DNA of 64,000 bases from Laetiporus sulphureus 93-53 (taxonomy: Eukaryota; Basidiomycota; Agaricomycetes; Polyporales; Laetiporaceae): assembly GCF_001632365.1 (NCBI RefSeq), contig NW_024468542.1, positions 68,355 to 132,354 of the forward strand, written 5' to 3'. Each line of letters begins with the position of its first letter. Position 1 is the stretch's first letter. The notes beneath the pieces are model-generated. The model made no database searches. It saw nothing but the letters and a program-made list of their open reading frames with translations, and had not been told where the DNA came from. The translations under genes were made by a program, and so were the position numbers. Below are positions 48,496-58,714 of this stretch, piece after piece.

Positions 48496-49209
48496 CTATG
48501 TAACATGCACTTCTGACAAACCGTGCTCATTGCGAAATTCCTCCCACTCAAGCCAGTTCTGCTCCACCGCCCGATAGACCGGTTTCCAACCCAGGCATGT
48601 ATGGAACCCGCCCGTCCTTTCAGTTGTCCAATTCCGCGCTACGAAGTCCCCCCGCTCGAGAGTCACATCCGCCGAGCACAGCGTCCATTGCCTCAGGTAG
48701 TTGAAGCAGTGATGAATGTGCCCCTGATGTACAGGAGGCAAGCTGTTCCAACCGTCCTCGAGTGCAGAGCGTATGCTGCGCAGACAATGGAGCTGGTGGC
48801 ACATGGGTACTGCGAACATGCGCTTTTCTGGCCCGAGCCGGACGTGATTGTCGCCTACGAGTGGCGCCGTCCATAGCCACTCCTCGTACGCCTCTGGGGC
48901 CGTCAAGGAATAGTGCACGCTGTCCTCAACGAGGAGTTTGGTTGGTCCTGCGTCGACCGGGAACAACTCTGGATAGTCACTGCCGATCCATGCTTCAAGG
49001 CTGTTAGTTGTATCGAAGGCTCACTACAAACGGTACTCACAGTGAGCCTCCATCGGCTCTGCATGCGTCCATCTCGGTGTCCTACGCAGACGCTTGGCGG
49101 CCCTCATCGTGTCCACAACATCCTTCAACGTGCTGTTGCAGATGGCAGACGCGACAATCAGGAGGCAGAGTACGCAAGACAAAGTCCACGGGCTTGTCTG
49201 ACCCGACAT
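48496..49209 (-). CDS. UstYa-type (DUF3328) oxidase-like protein A
   Basis: Two exons, 49041-49209 and 48496-48992, encode 221 residues. The N-terminus has one membrane segment (SCVLCLLIVASAI). Then come WIGSDYPELFP, typical of the family start, and the two diagnostic motifs: MCHQLHCLRSI (HxxHC) and IHHCFNYLRQWTLC (second His-Cys motif), followed by DVTLE. UstYa proteins in ascomycete dikaritin clusters oxidatively crosslink or cyclise RiPP core peptides; the paired HxxHC motifs are thought to bind metal. Both motifs are intact here. It lies about 4.4 kb from the precursor gene and is divergent from the GNAT gene. Function on the local precursor is inferred from linkage. Confidence 0.88.
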
Positions 49210-49482
49210 GATGGGGGAAGAAAGAAAGATGCGCAAGTCGGCGGGTTCCAAGAAGGTCAGTAGTCATGTCATATAAAATGGATGTGGTTATTCCTATCAG
49301 AGCGCCCTTCTTTGATGGAGCGGCTCTGCAGAACACGATGCGCCACATGGATTGCAGACTTCTGATCTTGATGCCGCGTGCACAGCTTGTCCCGGCAGCG
49401 AAGGCCGCCTTACTAATGAGCACATATAACGGATGCGTATTATTTGGCTCATCGCCTCACTCGATCCTAGTCAAACGGTACC

Positions 49483-50534
49483 ATGTCATCGCTGACAATT
49501 ACGCGCGTCGAACAACCCTCGCGTGAGCTCTGCTCTTCGTTCTGGCGATGCAGGCCAGACTGACTGTCCTCAGCAAAACTCATCGATGACTCCGTTAATC
49601 TATTCGTCGCCCTCATGAAGTCTGGTAAGGCAAGTATTCGTCTGAATGACAACGTGACTGAGGTCTGCCAGATCCCGCAATCGAGAGTCTCTGCGGGGGA
49701 GACGTCAGCCTGGCGGGTCCGATGGCCAGAGCGATGCTCAATGCAGGCGTACTCGCGGGGGAGTACTATGCAGCGCTCGACGAGAACGGCGAGCTGGCGG
49801 GTTTCACGCTCTGGATGCCACCCGGCCAGGAGATGTTCAGCACGTAAGTACTATTTTCCCGAGCGCTTCGGAAGCCAAACACCTTGTGCACAGGCAGGAA
49901 CAACGCGACCTTGGCTTGACGGACTTCATGGCAAGGCTGCCGCCGGAAGGCAAAGAGTATTACAAGGACACCGTGCGTACAGCCTTCTCAAATACGTCGG
50001 TTCTACATAGGGCTGCTGACCACGACCTCTGCAGTACCTGGCGGAGTTCCCAGGCTTTGTGAGCAGCTGTATCGGGCCAACGGTGAGCATGGCTGTGTCC
50101 TTCATGCTAGGGTCGACTGTTCGGCGCTCATCTCTTGATGTCCAGGGTAAGGTGGATTCGTGGTGGCTTCATATGGCGATGGTCCGGCAAGAAAGACAAC
50201 AGCAAGGGATCGCGCGGTCACTTATTGGGCTTGTTCGGGACAAGGTGCTGCATTGTTCCGATCTTCCTGCATTAGGGTCCGTCTGCTGACGAATAGCTAT
50301 TGTAACAGGCCAAGGAGAAAGGCGAGACGCTCGCGTGTAGCACAACGACACTGACGAATGCGAGTGCCGTAATTGTGGCCTTCTGGCATCCCACAATTTC
50401 TCATGCAATGCTGTTTTCAGGCATTGGTGTACAAGGCTCTCGGGTTCGATCTGAAGGGCGAGCGGAACATGCCTTCACCGTGGGGAGATTGGCCGCTCTA
50501 CGTCTTTGCCCTAGATACGAAGTCTTCTGATTGA
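49483..50534 (+). CDS. GNAT-family N-acetyltransferase
   Basis: Starts MSSLTITRVEQPS at 49483. Seven exons; one intron, 49625-49662, is only 38 nt. Joined segments: SVNLFVALMKSGLPD, GGDVSLAGPMARAMLNAGVL, EYYAALDENGELAGFTLWMP, WWLHMAMVRQERQQQGIARS (motif A: hydrophobic strand, then Q/R-x-x-G-x-A), and ALVYKALGFDLKGER (motif B region). It ends ALDTKSSD. This is the GNAT fold, which transfers acetyl from acetyl-CoA to an amine. Proteins with this MARAML and EYYAA start are common in agaricomycetes. It lies between the UstYa gene and the precursor, so acetylation of a peptide amine or detoxification is possible but unproven. Confidence 0.85.
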
Positions 50535-51082
50535 TGAAACTTTGCCCGAAGCTTCTGTATGTATATTATTCTGGCTCGGGGCGCCTGGAGCAGGTTTCGA
50601 GGCTCGAGAGATAGTCGGAGATAGCTCGAGTGAGCTGAGTATGAGGACTGGGCTGTGTTGTTAGACAGCGTGATTGGGAATGATGCGCGAGCTCGCCGAT
50701 GCAAGTAGTCTGCGTGATGGGCGCAGAAAGGGCAAATTCAAAGGTGGAAATGGAAACGCCACAAGGTCGCAGCGCCGGCGCTTGTAATCGACCTTGTCTG
50801 ATGGCGATGTCCACCATCCAGACAACTGCACAACTTGAAGGAAATCAAACTTCTGATTTTCGACTCTGAATATCAACGATTCCTTACGAATGGAGCATGG
50901 GCATCTTGCTTGAAATTCGATAGTTCATACTGCTATCAACATCATGGTTCTTCCTCGCATCGCTTTCCTGCCATCTTCCTCCGCACCGCCTCCGACCACA
51001 AGGTTCCTCAACCCTGTCGAGGACTTCTTCTTCTTCCAGGCTGTAGCTACCGTGTGCAAATTGCGCAGGGTTCAAGGACATT
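50535..51082. other. Intergenic stretch
   Basis: Between two plus-strand genes. Short minus frames (50498-50876) are open but not recognisable. Confidence 0.35.
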
Positions 51083-52088
51083 ATGCACGACCGTAGTGAG
51101 GAAGTGATCGCACTGTTGGACGCAGGGTCTCGAGAGGAGGACGACACGCCGGAGAAAGGTGGGCGACAGTTCGCTATGGATAGCTCGTCGTCGTCGAGGC
51201 TGACAACGTTCGCCAGCATCCCATGCACGGAGCCAGTCGCAAACCATTATCTCCTCTCTACTTCATGGGACAACTGGCATCCTCGTGCTCTTCATTGTTC
51301 TCGACCTGATCGCCTTTCTGTATGTGTTCCGCTCCGTCCTAGCTTTGTCCGGGCCTTCCACGGATGAATTCGAGTTTCGAAATCCGTACATTGGGTTGGA
51401 CGAGCTGTATGCATCGGGACGAGTGAATGCGTCGCGGTACGATCCCATCGTCAACGTGCCTCGCGTAGCGGCACAGGTCAGCAGCACCGAGCCTAACAAG
51501 GTCGGCGTCGAGGACGAGCATCGGTACCTGAGCAATTTCGGTACCATGACTCCATTGGATCGCCATCTCCAGGTCTCAAGCACGGTACGTACACCAGCTC
51601 GGTTCTGTCTGGCTAAGCTTACACGTCCTCGCCGTCCTCGCAGATACACACCATTCTTCAGTTCCGAACGATGGACTATGGCATGGAAAGCTGTGCGTTG
51701 GCTCTTCGTCTTCCCTCTCCAGAGGACAGCGAGTCCCTCCAGCTCGCGGAAGGCGCTAGAGACGTGCATCTCGACGTCTGCGCGCTCGATGTCTCACGTC
51801 AGCTCAAACCGCGCTCACTGTCATGGGCGACCCGCCCGCGCTGTCAAACACACGTGGGCACTCTCGTTGCCGGACCGGGCGAGGAGGTGCGGTTCCCCGA
51901 ATTTCCGTGCAGCTGGGGATCCCTCCACACGTATGAGATTTCCTGCAGCGCAGACTCTCCCGATTGTCTAGTGGACGTGTGGGCAACCAGGAACGGGACT
52001 TGGGGTGAGTTATTGATTCGTTTGTCTGCACTTAGGAGACCCTGATCTTGTTCCAGGAATATTCATGTATCAGTACCAGACCGTCTAA
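51083..52088 (+). CDS. Single-pass membrane protein of an agaricomycete family, function unknown
   Basis: Exon 1 starts MHDRSEEVIALLDAGSREED (51083). A 58-nt intron (GTGGGC...GCCAG, branch CTGAC) joins it to SQTIISSLLHGTTGILVLFI, a membrane segment. The lumenal part has NPYIGLDELYASG, NVPRVAAQVSS, RYLSNFGTMTPLDRHLQVSS, IHTILQFRTMDYGMESCAL and FPCSWGSLHTYEISC. The last exon reads IFMYQYQTV and stops at 52086-52088. I associate this pattern (YLSxFG, DRHL, QFRxMDYGMExC) with an uncharacterised family seen in basidiomycetes. The even-spaced Cys and topology fit a secretory-pathway protein. Its place between GNAT and precursor suggests a role in the peptide pathway; that is inference. Confidence 0.8.
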
Positions 52089-53585
52089 CAGACTCCGCTC
52101 ACCAGGAGAGAGTCTGCGTTGTCAACTAGAGTTCATTGATGTTACTATTCATTTTGCCAATTCCGTGATGACAAAGCAGCGAACTGGTCGGATTGTACAT
52201 TGTAAGAGATCAGCTGCGCTACGGAAGAATCACGACCTCGTAGTGCCAAAGTGAGTGATTTATATTGGACTAGTCAAGATCTCCCCTCGGAACTGAATTT
52301 CCTCTCAATCTATCAAGGAAGCAGTGTTCGCAGGAGGCCCCGGCGCAGTCTTGCGCGCTCAGGGCTCGATTTCGGAGTGCCCTCCGACAGCCTTCTTCCG
52401 GGCGGTCCATTGCTCTGCCCCATTCAGTCATTTGACTAATTCCCTAGTCAATCAAGACTCATTGGATCCATCTGGCGTGCTGACCTGACAAGTCATAATT
52501 CGAAATTAACGGAAGGTGCAACTGTCTGTTCCCAATGGTTACGCAAAGGATATCGCTACTTGCATAAAGCTTGCAGACATCGTGAGTACTCCGTTCATGC
52601 TCTTATAATTCGAACGTGATGCTGAATGATGTCGCAAGTGCACAATCACCCATGCTAATCATATCGTGTTGCCTCGATTCACCTGGTATCAGGTCTAGTG
52701 CAAAAAAAGTAGGTGACATATGGCTCGCATCCTATTGAGAGAATGGTGCCATCAGCTTCGAATTTTCGGGCCGCCTTCGAGACTGAATCAGTACCGAGCG
52801 CTGGGAAGACGGGTGATCGTCGGTTCGCATCAGTCAGTGGGATTTGATGTTCGTGTGTGTGTCATGCTCCACTTAGGTACTGTTCTGACAGCATAGCCAT
52901 AGGAGATGTGTTCGCACCGGTGTGTACATCGTTGGCTAGAACACAGCCTCTACTGAATTTGCATTTCTCTCGCGGTCCGGCGACTTTGGATGCGCCCTGG
53001 GTGTCGGTGAAGTTCTGAAACAAAGAAGAAATGAACGGAAGATCTTTCGATGGTGATTGTATTTTTGACCTTCCGCTTAGGTTGGTGATCAACGAATCAA
53101 GATGTGGATTTTCCTCCTCGCTTCGATGTTCTACTCCCGATGTCCCGTTTTCTGAATTCAGACAAACAAAGAGCGATGTATACCACACTCTCAGAGGCAC
53201 AGAACAGTGGTTTCTACCCATTACTATCAATGGGGTCACAGTACAAACATATTACGGAAATGATACATTCACAAGTGGGACCGGGGGTGACATCTTATCA
53301 AGACACAGGTACACGGCTAGAACCCAACAGTCAAACCGAAACATGCCCGCAAATACAATCCGAAGCGTCCGGACTTCTCTCAACGACAACTTTGAATTCG
53401 GGGGGTGCTCAACGGCAGTAGCAACACAAACATGATGATGATTCTGGAACCTCCACTAATGGGTTCCCTCTTCGGGCATATGCGCATGTAACGCGGACAT
53501 ACGCACGTCCGTCTGGGATAATGATGAGTGATATTCAATTTCTATTGCTCGTTCTCGACGAACCTATGATCAATGGGTCCAACAA
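52089..53585. other. 1.5-kb region without a confident gene
   Basis: Overlapping frames of 105-134 codons exist on both strands around 52862-53435, but none has known motifs. It may hold the 3' UTR of the precursor gene. No further core-peptide copies were found here. Confidence 0.35.
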
Positions 53586-54151
53586 CTAAGCAGGAGACAG
53601 GAATACTGCATCAGTAGGCGATACTGGATGTGCTGCGGGAGGATGATGAGCCGTACACCCCCTGATTTTAGAGGCGTGCACTTGCCTTCGTCACGCCGCT
53701 CGCGGGGACGCAGGAAGACAGCATCTACAGGCGACGTCTCTTCTGCGAGAAAAAATGAGCCAAATATTGATTACGACGGTATTTCGGACTTGCCTGCGGC
53801 ACGTCTCTCTGCGGGGCGTAAGAAGATGGCGTCCGTGGGCGATGCCCTTCTCTCGACTGAGAGGGATAAGGGGTTGAGGACCAGACTCTGACGACGATCT
53901 CGCAAAACCGACTCACCAGTGGCGGGTGCTAGGAATACTGCATCGATAGGCGATACTCCTCGAGCAACTATCACAAGGGACATGCCGGTGAGCAGCGTTG
54001 AATGATTACTGCCTTCTGACGTACCTTGTGCACGCCTGGCGGGACGAAGGAAAATTGCATCCGTAGGAGCGGCAGCTCGCTCCTCTACAGGAATTGCATA
54101 GACAGCAGAAAGAGCACAGGCGACAGCGAAGAGAGCGGTAAATACTTTCAT
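53586..54151 (-). CDS. Candidate RiPP precursor with five core repeats (dikaritin/KEP type)
   Basis: Five exons: 54025-54151, 53917-53967, 53794-53856, 53686-53742, 53586-53632, totalling 345 nt (114 residues). All four introns are phase 1 and 51-60 nt long. Introns 1 and 2 are GT-AG; introns 3 and 4 use a GCAAGT donor (GC-AG). Exon 1 encodes a signal peptide (MKVFTALFAVACALSAVYA) and the first core. Each exon carries one core: APTDAIFLRP, SPIDAVFLAP, SPTDAIFLRP, SPVDAVFLRP, SPTDAVFLSP. Arg-Arg pairs follow cores 1 and 3, precede core 3, and follow core 4, fitting Kex2 cleavage. A signal peptide, repeated cores, dibasic sites and linked UstYa genes are the signature of dikaritin precursors. 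No core has a Tyr; Phe is the only aromatic. The product is unknown. Confidence 0.88.
53590..54075 (-). repeat. Five imperfect core-peptide repeats, one per exon
   Basis: On the minus strand the recurring DNA segment is of the form TCGCCTACTGATGCAGTATT. Copies sit near 54045-54075, 53930-53955, 53815-53840, 53705-53730 and 53595-53620. The consensus peptide is [SA]P[TIV]DA[IV]FL[RAS]P; Pro2, Asp4, Ala5, Phe7, Leu8 and Pro10 are invariant. Confidence 0.9.
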
Positions 54152-54199
54152 TTTGACCGAAGGGGGGGGGACGTTGTGCTCACTCGTCCTACCGCTTAG

Positions 54200-54210
54200 G
54201 TCTATATACC
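54200..54210 (-). promoter_or_regulatory. TATA box of the precursor gene
   Basis: The minus strand reads GGTATATAGAC about 50-58 bp upstream of the ATG at 54151, the same arrangement as the GH7 gene. This suggests a strong, short-leader promoter. Confidence 0.6.
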
Positions 54211-55262
54211 CTCACGCAGTGGCTGAAACTCTTCGAAGCCTCTATGGATATACATATACAGTCATGCTGTTCTGTATTGCAGTGCAGCCGAACGCCCGCG
54301 CATCGTTGACTGAATCTTCGCCCGGTCCCGCACGGCAACTACTATCAGCGGCCAACTAGCGCACTCCGTTTCCTGATCATGATGGGTTCCGCGCGCGCGC
54401 GCGATTCTCGCAGAAGAAGCACATGCTGAATGGAAGTTGGCTGTTATCTGATGCATGATGCGTGAGTTCTGCTCTCTTCCGAAACGGGCAATTATCATCA
54501 GTGCATGTGGAACGTGCGTGTTCGTTTCACCGCTCCTTCACTTTCATGTCCTCGTCTGCCAATTACGCTGCCGTATCCGGATCCTTTATGAGCGTTGCGA
54601 CGTAGGCTTGGCGGACGCAGTGCCACAAGCCTTTGCCAGCATGCGCCACAATGGACGACACGATCGCGCCATCATTCTAGAGCAGCTCTATCTTCGGTGA
54701 GTTGTACCCGTCCATCAGAAGGTGTCCAATGTACAGCCCATACTTACGCTATAACTGATGTCATTTATGAATAGTCGTTGTACTAGGGCGCGCTTGTGCC
54801 GTATTGGAGAACTCTGCGTTTCCGGCACGTTAGCTCTCGGGACGCCGGGACTGCCATCAACGGCGGCTGTCGGTCGCTCCTCGTGGAATAGTTGACAGTA
54901 CACGGCACGTTTGATAGGATAGGATCTCTAGGTATGTGCGCGGCACTAGCATCTCGAGTGTTAGTCGTTTTGCCTTCACGGCGATGTACTTTGCAGGAAT
55001 AGATCAAACGTTAAATTGCCGATGATGTCCTTTCATCGAACGCTCTGCGCAGCCGAAGAAGTGAAACTTGGTGGAATGTCCGCTTACAGAATAGCGTAAT
55101 CCGGTTACTGGCGACTTGAGGCTCGTTTTGCAAGCCACTACGAGCGAACCTTGATCTTTACACTCGGGCGACCCTATTCAGCAGCAGCATCTTCGAGAAG
55201 GCAAGGCTACTATATTTCAATGGACAAGATGGTTTAATCACGGATGTATTATCTTGTGCACG
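54211..55262. other. Intergenic region between precursor and UstYa-type protein B
   Basis: About 1 kb. It includes an alternating (GC)n run at about 54391-54403. Short frames only. Confidence 0.35.
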
Positions 55263-55963
55263 TCAGAGCCCTCCGGACATGGATTCCTGCGCCTCTCGCC
55301 ACTGAGCGTATTCCAGCTGGTTCCTCTCAATCTCCTTGTACACCGCTCCCCAATCCCTGCATTCATATGTCCCATACAAGTCGATGGGCGCGGTATTCGA
55401 CGGCGCAAGGAATGGCTCTAGCTGTAGATCTCCACGACACAACACCATCTGCTTCACGTAGTTCAGGCAATGCCTCGCCAGCTCCGACCGGGCGCTCTCA
55501 TCGTCCTTGTCGCGGTCGAACAGGAGCTCTTCGCGGATGACGTTCAGGCAGCGCAGCTGGTGGAACATGGAGACGGTGAACGGCTGACGATGGGGCCCGA
55601 GGTGGAGGAGCCCGGACTCGCCGGGGACGATAGAGGACCACTCGGCGATGCCGTCGGGAGTGTCGAGTTGGAAATGCATCGAGTTGTCGGAAGCCATGAG
55701 GACGTTGGGGATTTCGATGGGCCAAGCTTCTGGATAGTCATCTCCGAGGTATGCTACGGCATTGGAGCTAATAGTGAGTTACGTGTCATTGCACGCATGT
55801 TGTCGCCTTAAAGGGCCTGCTTACTGTATTCTCTCGTGACCTCCCACATAAGTGTCTTGAGCCATATCGTCGCGCAAACCTTCACAATGAGGCTGAAGCC
55901 TACAAGCGCGAAGCTGAGAGTCGTCGGTGAGGCATGTAGGCGCTTTACGAAAGAGCTGTGCAT
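55263..55963 (-). CDS. UstYa-type (DUF3328) oxidase-like protein B
   Basis: Two exons, 55825-55963 and 55263-55753, encode 209 residues. The start is MHSSFVKRLHASP, followed by a membrane segment (LSFALVGFSLIVKVCATIWL). Exon 2 begins YLGDDYPEAWPIE, the family signature. The first motif reads MFHQLRCLNVI: the second His of HxxHC is Arg. The second motif reads RHCLNYVKQMVLC, followed by DLQLEP. The lost ligand may mean altered metal binding, or a partner role with protein A; in ascomycete clusters two UstYa homologues often act together. It lies about 1.1 kb upstream of the precursor on the same strand. Confidence 0.86.
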
Positions 55964-56989
55964 CCGTCGCTATCGAATTAGGAGACCGGCTTGCGATAGC
56001 GAGACTATTGCTAGTGAGTATTTGAGTGCTGAAGAATCATGAAAGACTCGCCCTTATGCTCTAAGAAAACAGGCTTGCTCGTTCACAGCCATCATCATGC
56101 ATGGACAAGGTTCTGCCGACTGCATCGCAATCGCGGCCCCTCGGCGCCAGAGCGCCAGAAGAAAATGTAGAGAAAATGCACGGCGAATCGGCGAAAACAC
56201 GTCCCTGATATCATCCTGCTTCGACTCCCACGTCCTTTCAAACTAGGAAATTCCAAATTCCAATCCTGCGGCTCGGGTTAGCCGACTTGCTTCATTCCAT
56301 CAGTACGCGCCGGAGCGAAGCGCTCCATCTCCGCATCATGACATAGCAGCATGGCTCTGGAGCCGACGGAATGAAGGAAGCATGTGGTCCATATCCGGAG
56401 GACAGCACTCAATTTGTGCATCGACTTTCCAGCATTCCCCGCCGCTACTAACGGTGTGCGAGTAAGCAGCGCCGCTGACACAGAGGGTGCCGCTCATCGT
56501 GATTTGCTTCCGCGAGCGAACGATCCCGTACACATACTGCTGCCGTCCATTGCGAAACGTAATGCATACACCGCAGCAGCAGCTCCGACCTCCGAGATCA
56601 GCAGGACAGGCCAAGGCCGAACCACGATGCATGGGCAGTAAGGCTCGGCCTGCGCTAGCGCGGGCTCTTCTGTCAAAGAGCATATGGGGTATCCCCGTTT
56701 GACACCTCTACACATGAGAGGGAAACTTTTCCCGATGACTTGAGGTCGCTGCCAGTGCATAGCCGAGGCCCGAGGCTGTCTATGAGTTACGACTGTGCCC
56801 GTCAGGCACGACCACCATCCTCCACTACGTCCATCAGACAGCAGGGCGACGACGCACACGCACTGTTTGTTTCGTCGATCGTTTGGATAGCAGGGAACTG
56901 TACATAATCCATTGATAGCCGTCGCGCCCCGGGCCTGATCTGTTCCCCTCCCTTCCCCTCCTCCCATCCTGTGAGTATCGACAACCGCG
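55964..56989. other. Intergenic region, source of a segmental duplication
   Basis: Promoter of UstYa-type protein B and of the membrane protein gene. The part 55964-56440 recurs at about 58938-59370. No gene recognised. Confidence 0.45.
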
Positions 56990-58248
56990 ATGTCCACCAA
57001 GGTCTTCGAGCATGCCTTTTACATCGGTGGCCAGATGAGCGCCATCCTCTACGGTGCGTCCTCCAATCAATTGCCCAGGACACACAAAGACCTGATGCAG
57101 ATGCCACCGATCCTAATCACCGACAGGCGTCGATCTCGTCATGTACTTCACGACGATGCAAGCGCTGCTAACAAAGTCTGACGCGCGGCGGAGCGACCGG
57201 TTCTTCACGGTGTACAGCACGATCATGCTGCTCCTGCTCACGATCGACGTGTCGACCAACGCCGTGTGGGGCGAGCAGATGTGGATAACGTTCCGTGACG
57301 AGCCCGGCGGTGTGCCCGAGTTCATCGCGACGCAGACTGCGGTGTGGTACGAGACGCTATCGTCGACGTCCGTCGTCGCGCTGATTTTCATGAGTGATGC
57401 GCTACTGGTGAGTGGCTGGGCTCTGATGCGAGTCACGGATCAACGATGAATGGCTGTCGCAGATCTACCGCTGTTTCATCCTCTGGGGATCCCGCTTGGT
57501 CATCATCGTCCTGCCAATTCTCGTCTACCTAGCCGCCTTCGGTGCGTCCCCACCCTTCCCAATCTCACGCCCACTCACGCCTCTCCAGCCCTCGCCATCT
57601 GCGAGCTCGTCTCCGCAGGTGTCCCGGGCGGAGACTTCTTCGCAGGCAAGTCCGTCAACTTTGGCGTGCCCTACTATGCGCTCTCAATCGCGCTCAACAT
57701 CTGCCTCACGCTGCTCATCTGCGGGCGCCTCGTCTACCTCTCGCGCTTCGTGCGCGCCGCGATGGGCAGGGAGAGCGCGCAGCTCTACACGGGGCTCGCG
57801 TCGCTCATGATCGAGAGCGCAGCGCCGTACAGCATGCTCGGTATCATGTTCCTCGTGCCGTATGCGCGCGGGAGCGACGTCAGCATCGCGTTCGGGCAGG
57901 TGTGGGCGAAGCTCACGGTGAGTGCCCTCGTGTGCTTGTTCGTGAAGCGGGATGGGGTCTGATGCGGACACGTACCTGCAGTGTCTCTCGCCGCAGCTTA
58001 TCGTCCTCCGCGTTGCGACGCGTCGCGCGTGGGACCGCACGACGATCAGCCAGGCACAGAGCATGCAGTTCGCGACGGGGGCGACGTCGACCGTGCAGCC
58101 GTCGACGGGCACGTCCAAGTCGGATAAGGAGGACGAGTTGTTGCCCATTACGTTCTCGACCGTCGGCGGGAACGGTGCAGCGCTGTTGAGCCCCGTCTCG
58201 GATCAGGGCTCTGGAAAGTGGAGCAGGAGCGGTGTTGGTGAGGTGTAG
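56990..58248 (+). CDS. Multi-spanning membrane protein (agaricomycete 7-TM type)
   Basis: Starts MSTKVFEHAFYIGGQMSAIL (56990) and splices to GVDLVMYFTTMQALL. Hydrophobic segments follow: YSTIMLLLLTIDVS, SSTSVVALIFMSDALL, LVIIVLPILVYLAAF, YYALSIALNICLTLLICG and ASLMIESAAPYSMLGIMFLV. The short motif IYRCFILWGSR and the layout of seven spans with a Ser/Thr-rich cytosolic tail are typical of a large, uncharacterised membrane-protein family in basidiomycetes. Introns are clean GT-AG; the last joins KLT to CLSPQLIVLRVATRRAWDR. A receptor-like role is possible; no ligand can be inferred. Confidence 0.8.
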
Positions 58249-58419
58249 GGCGGATGGGGTCGAGGAGGATTTGTCGCTCGCTTGTTTCTTTGCTTGCTTG
58301 AGGTACCCAGACATCTTACTGTAGGCCTGTTGTACTCAGTATTCTTGATGATATCCTGCTATGATCGATATGCCTATATAACAATTTGAATGCACCCAGA
58401 GTGAGCAAAATATACACTT

Positions 58420-58545
58420 CGATGTTGTACATAGTAGTATCCTTCGTCGATCAAGAACACGCGAGGATCCGCAAGTAGACGAATTATATGGTACGCAGGT
58501 TCGCCACGAGCGATAGCGGGTGTGAAAGAGGCGGAGAGGTGGAGG
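58420..58545. repeat. Direct repeat X, copy 1
   Basis: Matches 59425-59555 in the same orientation: both contain TATCCTTCGTC(G/C)ATCAAGAAC followed by a CGCGAGG and GCAAGTA segment. Part of the local duplications between the membrane protein and methyltransferase genes. Confidence 0.7.
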
Positions 58546-58714
58546 GCGCTGGGAGGCGAAGCGTTCATGAGAGGAGGACAAATATTGGGCGAGACGACGG
58601 GCATAACGCCTATGAGTTGGTGGGGGCGCTTTCAAGAGGACCCTTGATAATCCCTATGGGAGGCCAGTCTGCTGTCCGGATATGAGTAGATACTTCTGAA
58701 GCCCGCAAGGTTGT

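Noticed and set aside
53595..54075. Regularly spaced repeats resembling a CRISPR array
   Set aside because: The repeats are imperfect, coding, spaced by introns with splice signals, and the organism is eukaryotic.
53586..54151. Reading the repeat protein as a mating pheromone precursor
   Set aside because: Basidiomycete pheromones end in a CaaX box and have no signal peptide. This protein has a signal peptide, ends in FLSPA and carries repeated cores with dibasic sites.
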